Shown: in pieces, positions 61,674 to 64,000 of the stretch
How the letters are laid out: the number at the start of each line of letters is the position of its first letter
Position numbering within the stretch: position 1 is the first letter of the stretch
Origin: an uncultured Chryseobacterium sp.
GTDB taxonomy: Bacteria > Bacteroidota > Bacteroidia > Flavobacteriales > Weeksellaceae
Assembly (NCBI GenBank): GCA_913775525.1
Contig: CAJYLH010000022.1
Coordinates: forward strand, 186,001 to 250,000
DNA: 64,000 nucleotides
Reading direction: 5' to 3'
Position numbers and translations under genes: made by a program
The notes under the pieces: generated by a model
The model's database searches: none
The model's input: the letters and a program-made list of their open reading frames with translations, nothing else
What the model was told of the DNA's origin: nothing

Positions 61674-61821
61674 ATAAAGTTTTCCGCGAAAACAATAAAA
61701 TAAATCACATATACAAGACTTTTTATTAAGATTAGTCTTTTGCTGTGTTATTTTCCGCGAGATTTAATATTGTCTCATTTTGAGATAATTTAACGATATT
61801 TGTATGAATCAAAGCAATACA

Positions 61822-62877
61822 ATGAAAAAAGCAGCTTTTTTAATCCTTACTTTACTTCTGTCGATTGAGTTTTTATCCGCTCAGAAGATTCCTGAAGGTA
61901 AAGTTGTCACAACCTATATTACAGCAAAAACATTACAGAACAAGGCAGGGGAGAATCCGAAAAGAAGGGTTTCAGTCTATCTTCCGCCGGGTTACGAACA
62001 GTCGGCGAAAAGGTATCCCGTCATTTATTTTCTGCATGGGTTCTTATGGAGTGACAGCCTGCTGGTCAATAGCGATAAAATCAACCGTATTTTCGATCGT
62101 GCCATCCGTCTGAAAAAAATAAAACCGGTTATAGTCGTAATGCCGGACGAAAGCACGGTTTTCAAAGGGAGTTTTTATGCCAATTCAAAATCATCAGGAA
62201 ACTGGTCGGATTTTACATCGGAAGAACTTGTCAATTTTATCGACAGCCGTTATCGGACGATCCCCAACAAAGACAGTCGCGGAATTTCCGGGCATTCTAT
62301 GGGCGGAAACGGTGCTTTGAGAAATGCCATCCTGCATCCCGAAGTCTTTTCATCCGTTTATGCCCTTTCTCCCGGAGTCCTTGACGCCAGGTATTTTGCC
62401 CTCACAGAAATGGATTCTTATAAAGATGCAGCAGATATCAAAGAGATAAAAGATCTTTCAAAGCCTGAAAATGCAAGAACGAATATTATTTTTGCCATTG
62501 CAAGAGCATACAATGGAAACCCTTCTCAACCTCCGTTCTTTGCAGATCTGCCTTTTGTTTTCAATGGAGAGCGTCTTACAGTAAATGCTGAATTGATAGA
62601 AGATCTGAGAAAGAACTCCACGTCGGAACTTCCTTTTACCCACTATGAAAATCTTAAAAAGCTAAAAGCAATCAAGTTCGACTGGGGAAGGAATGATGAG
62701 TTCAGGCATATTCCACCCACGTGTATGGAATTCAGTACAACCCTTGAACTCCTGAAAATTAAGCATGAAGCCGAAGAATATATCGGGACCCATGGAAGTG
62801 AAGTAAGCAAACAAAACGGGAGGATTGAGAATAGCATGCTGCCGTTTTTCAATGACCATCTGAAATTTGAGGAATAG
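61822..62877 (+). CDS. Secreted esterase (PF00756-type alpha/beta hydrolase)
   Basis: 351 residues from the ATG at 61822, which gives a clean signal peptide (MKKAAFLILTLLLSIEFLSA). An ATG at 61804 lies too close to the promoter-like box GATATTTG at 61795-61802. The esterase D-like triad is visible: Ser159 in GISGHSMGGNGAL, Asp in WGRNDEFR, and His in YIGTHGSEV. Substrates of this family include acyl sugars, feruloyl esters and siderophore esters; no context singles one out. Confidence 0.88.
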   Translation: MKKAAFLILTLLLSIEFLSAQKIPEGKVVTTYITAKTLQNKAGENPKRRVSVYLPPGYEQSAKRYPVIYFLHGFLWSDSLLVNSDKINRIFDRAIRLKKIKPVIVVMPDESTVFKGSFYANSKSSGNWSDFTSEELVNFIDSRYRTIPNKDSRGISGHSMGGNGALRNAILHPEVFSSVYALSPGVLDARYFALTEMDSYKDAADIKEIKDLSKPENARTNIIFAIARAYNGNPSQPPFFADLPFVFNGERLTVNAELIEDLRKNSTSELPFTHYENLKKLKAIKFDWGRNDEFRHIPPTCMEFSTTLELLKIKHEAEEYIGTHGSEVSKQNGRIENSMLPFFNDHLKFEE

Positions 62878-62954
62878 TATTCTGAATCTAATTTAACCAA
62901 AACAGATATTACTATTGTAAGAGCGGTATGGAATGAAATCTTTATTTTTGCCGG

Positions 62955-63659
62955 ATGTTAGAAATCCTGTACCGTGACGAACATCTTATTGCTATCAACA
63001 AACCCAGCGGACTGTTGGTTCATAAATCTTTTTACTCCGGGGAAGCGGATACGTATGCTATTCAGGAACTGAGAAAGCAGATCGGACAAAAAGTATATCC
63101 GGTCCACCGTTTGGACCGTAAAACTTCAGGGGTTCTGCTGTTCACTCTGGATAAAGATACACTCAGGGCTATGAGTGATCAGTTTGCCACACGGGAAGTT
63201 GAAAAGAAATACATCGCCATTCTCCGCGGCTGGACGAAAGAAGAGGAAACGATTGATTATGATTTGATTAACGAAAATGAAGTGAAGCAGAATGCCGTGA
63301 CTTACTACCGCCGTCTGCAGACTTCGGAAATCGATGTACCTTTTTTAAAACACCAGACTTCCAGATATTGCCTGGTGGAAGCTATTCCGGAAACAGGACG
63401 GTTTCATCAGCTGAGAAAACATTTTAAGCATATTCTGCATCCGATTTTAGGGTGCCGTAAACACGGATGCAACAAACAGAACAAATTGTTGCTTCAGACT
63501 TTTAATATGACCAGAATGCCGCTTCACGCTTATCAGCTTGCTTTTACTCATCCCATTACCCATGAAAGAATAAGTGTAATTGCCACGATTGATGAAGAAT
63601 TCAAAAAAGTAGGCGATATCCTTGGATTTGACCTGAATGCCTATGCAAAGAATCATTAA
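62955..63659 (+). CDS. truC: tRNA pseudouridine synthase, TruC-like (RluA family)
   Basis: 234 residues. The catalytic Asp is in HRLDRKTSGVLLF (Asp54), and INKPSGLLVH and the C-terminal RFHQLRKHFKH are typical. Length and the lack of an S4 domain fit TruC, which modifies U65 of tRNA. RluA-type relatives of similar size exist, so the exact target is not certain. Confidence 0.88.
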   Translation: MLEILYRDEHLIAINKPSGLLVHKSFYSGEADTYAIQELRKQIGQKVYPVHRLDRKTSGVLLFTLDKDTLRAMSDQFATREVEKKYIAILRGWTKEEETIDYDLINENEVKQNAVTYYRRLQTSEIDVPFLKHQTSRYCLVEAIPETGRFHQLRKHFKHILHPILGCRKHGCNKQNKLLLQTFNMTRMPLHAYQLAFTHPITHERISVIATIDEEFKKVGDILGFDLNAYAKNH

Positions 63660-63838
63660 ATTGTTTTTGACAATGGGCTGACAGATCAATTGAAATTCAA
63701 AAGCCACTGCATTTTACCACATTTTCACATTTTCAAATTCTTACATTTTCAAATTGTAAAAAATCTCTGGACTGAAACAATGGTTTCCATACAGTTTCCT
63801 CTTTTGCTTTAACGTTTAGAACTTCAACTAAAAATCAG
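63660..63838. other. Intergenic stretch with short A/T-rich repeats
   Basis: Contains ACATTTTCA repeated three times with slight change at 63718-63757, as often seen between Chryseobacterium genes. No ORF seen. Confidence 0.4.
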
Positions 63839-63846
63839 TATCTTTG
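63839..63846 (+). promoter_or_regulatory. Promoter -7 box of pyrD
   Basis: TATCTTTG with TTTAG 19 bases upstream; 17 bases before the ATG at 63864. Confidence 0.6.
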
Positions 63847-63863
63847 TACTCCAAAAACAAGGC

Positions 63864-64000
63864 ATGTACAAATCGCTGATCCGTCCGGTCCTTTTTAAGT
63901 TTGATCCTGAAGCCGTGCATCATTTTACCTTTTCGATGCTTAAAAATTTTGGTTTTCTTGCCCGGATATTTTTCCCTAAACCTGTTGCCGACAAACGGCT
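63864..64000 (+). CDS. pyrD: Dihydroorotate dehydrogenase, 5' end only
   Basis: The first 45 codons are present: MYKSLIRPVLFKFDPEAVHH, then FTFSMLK and FFPKPVADKR. PEAVHHFTF is the N-terminal signature of class 2, quinone-linked dihydroorotate dehydrogenase of pyrimidine synthesis, whose N-terminal helices bind the membrane. The rest is outside the window. Confidence 0.85.
   Translation, partial: MYKSLIRPVLFKFDPEAVHHFTFSMLKNFGFLARIFFPKPVADKR

Overview
The window looks like chromosome of a Chryseobacterium-like flavobacterium (Bacteroidota, Weeksellaceae). The evidence is a gliding lipoprotein gene (gldH), a type III glutamine synthetase, Bacteroidota -7 promoter elements of the form TAnnTTTG before many genes, a flavobacterial bacteriocin-like leader peptide, and many secreted proteins or lipoproteins without close named relatives. 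No rRNA, tRNA or CRISPR array was seen.

Layout. 1-11.7 kb is housekeeping: selO (cut by the left edge), a ricT-gldH-PBP1A operon on the minus strand, a FadL-type porin with a GDSL lipoprotein, prs-rplY, an orphan sufS and a 45-residue bacteriocin-like peptide. 11.9-15.9 kb is a hemA-hemC-hemD-hemE operon. 16.1-21.8 kb is the rod-shape operon mreB-mreC-mreD-mrdA-rodA. 21.9-34.9 kb is mixed: a pentapeptide protein, an NlpC/P60 lipoprotein, glnN, a DUF6909-like protein, DinB, M1 and M23 peptidases, coaX, GNAT, tadA, a TonB-C protein and a WYL-domain regulator. 54-64 kb is again ordinary: three tandem C1q-like secreted proteins, a TPR-AraC regulator, a serine hydrolase, glyS, a broken gene, an esterase, truC and the start of pyrD.

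The unusual part is 34.9-53.6 kb. Every gene there is on the minus strand. It holds two orphan tail-fibre or tailspike-like proteins that share an N-terminal domain, a 1255-residue protein of unknown function, a three-gene DUF2589-type operon, a patatin phospholipase and an M15 endolysin-like peptidase. No capsid, sheath, baseplate, integrase or terminase gene is present, so it is neither a prophage nor a recognisable injection system. The genes are tied together by a composite promoter found ten times: an inverted-repeat operator (CGWCAA-N3-TTGWCG) followed, on the coding strand, by exactly 11 bases and a -7 box close to TAnnTTTG. The WYL regulator at the edge of the cluster carries the same promoter and is the obvious candidate controller. 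Between a tailspike and the 1255-residue gene lies a graveyard of toxin-immunity cassettes: two toxin C-terminal remnants, each directly followed by a small intact immunity-type gene. I read 34.9-53.6 kb as a co-regulated, previously unnamed system with fibre-like binding proteins and lipid- and peptidoglycan-cleaving enzymes. The shared promoter is seen directly; the function is inference.
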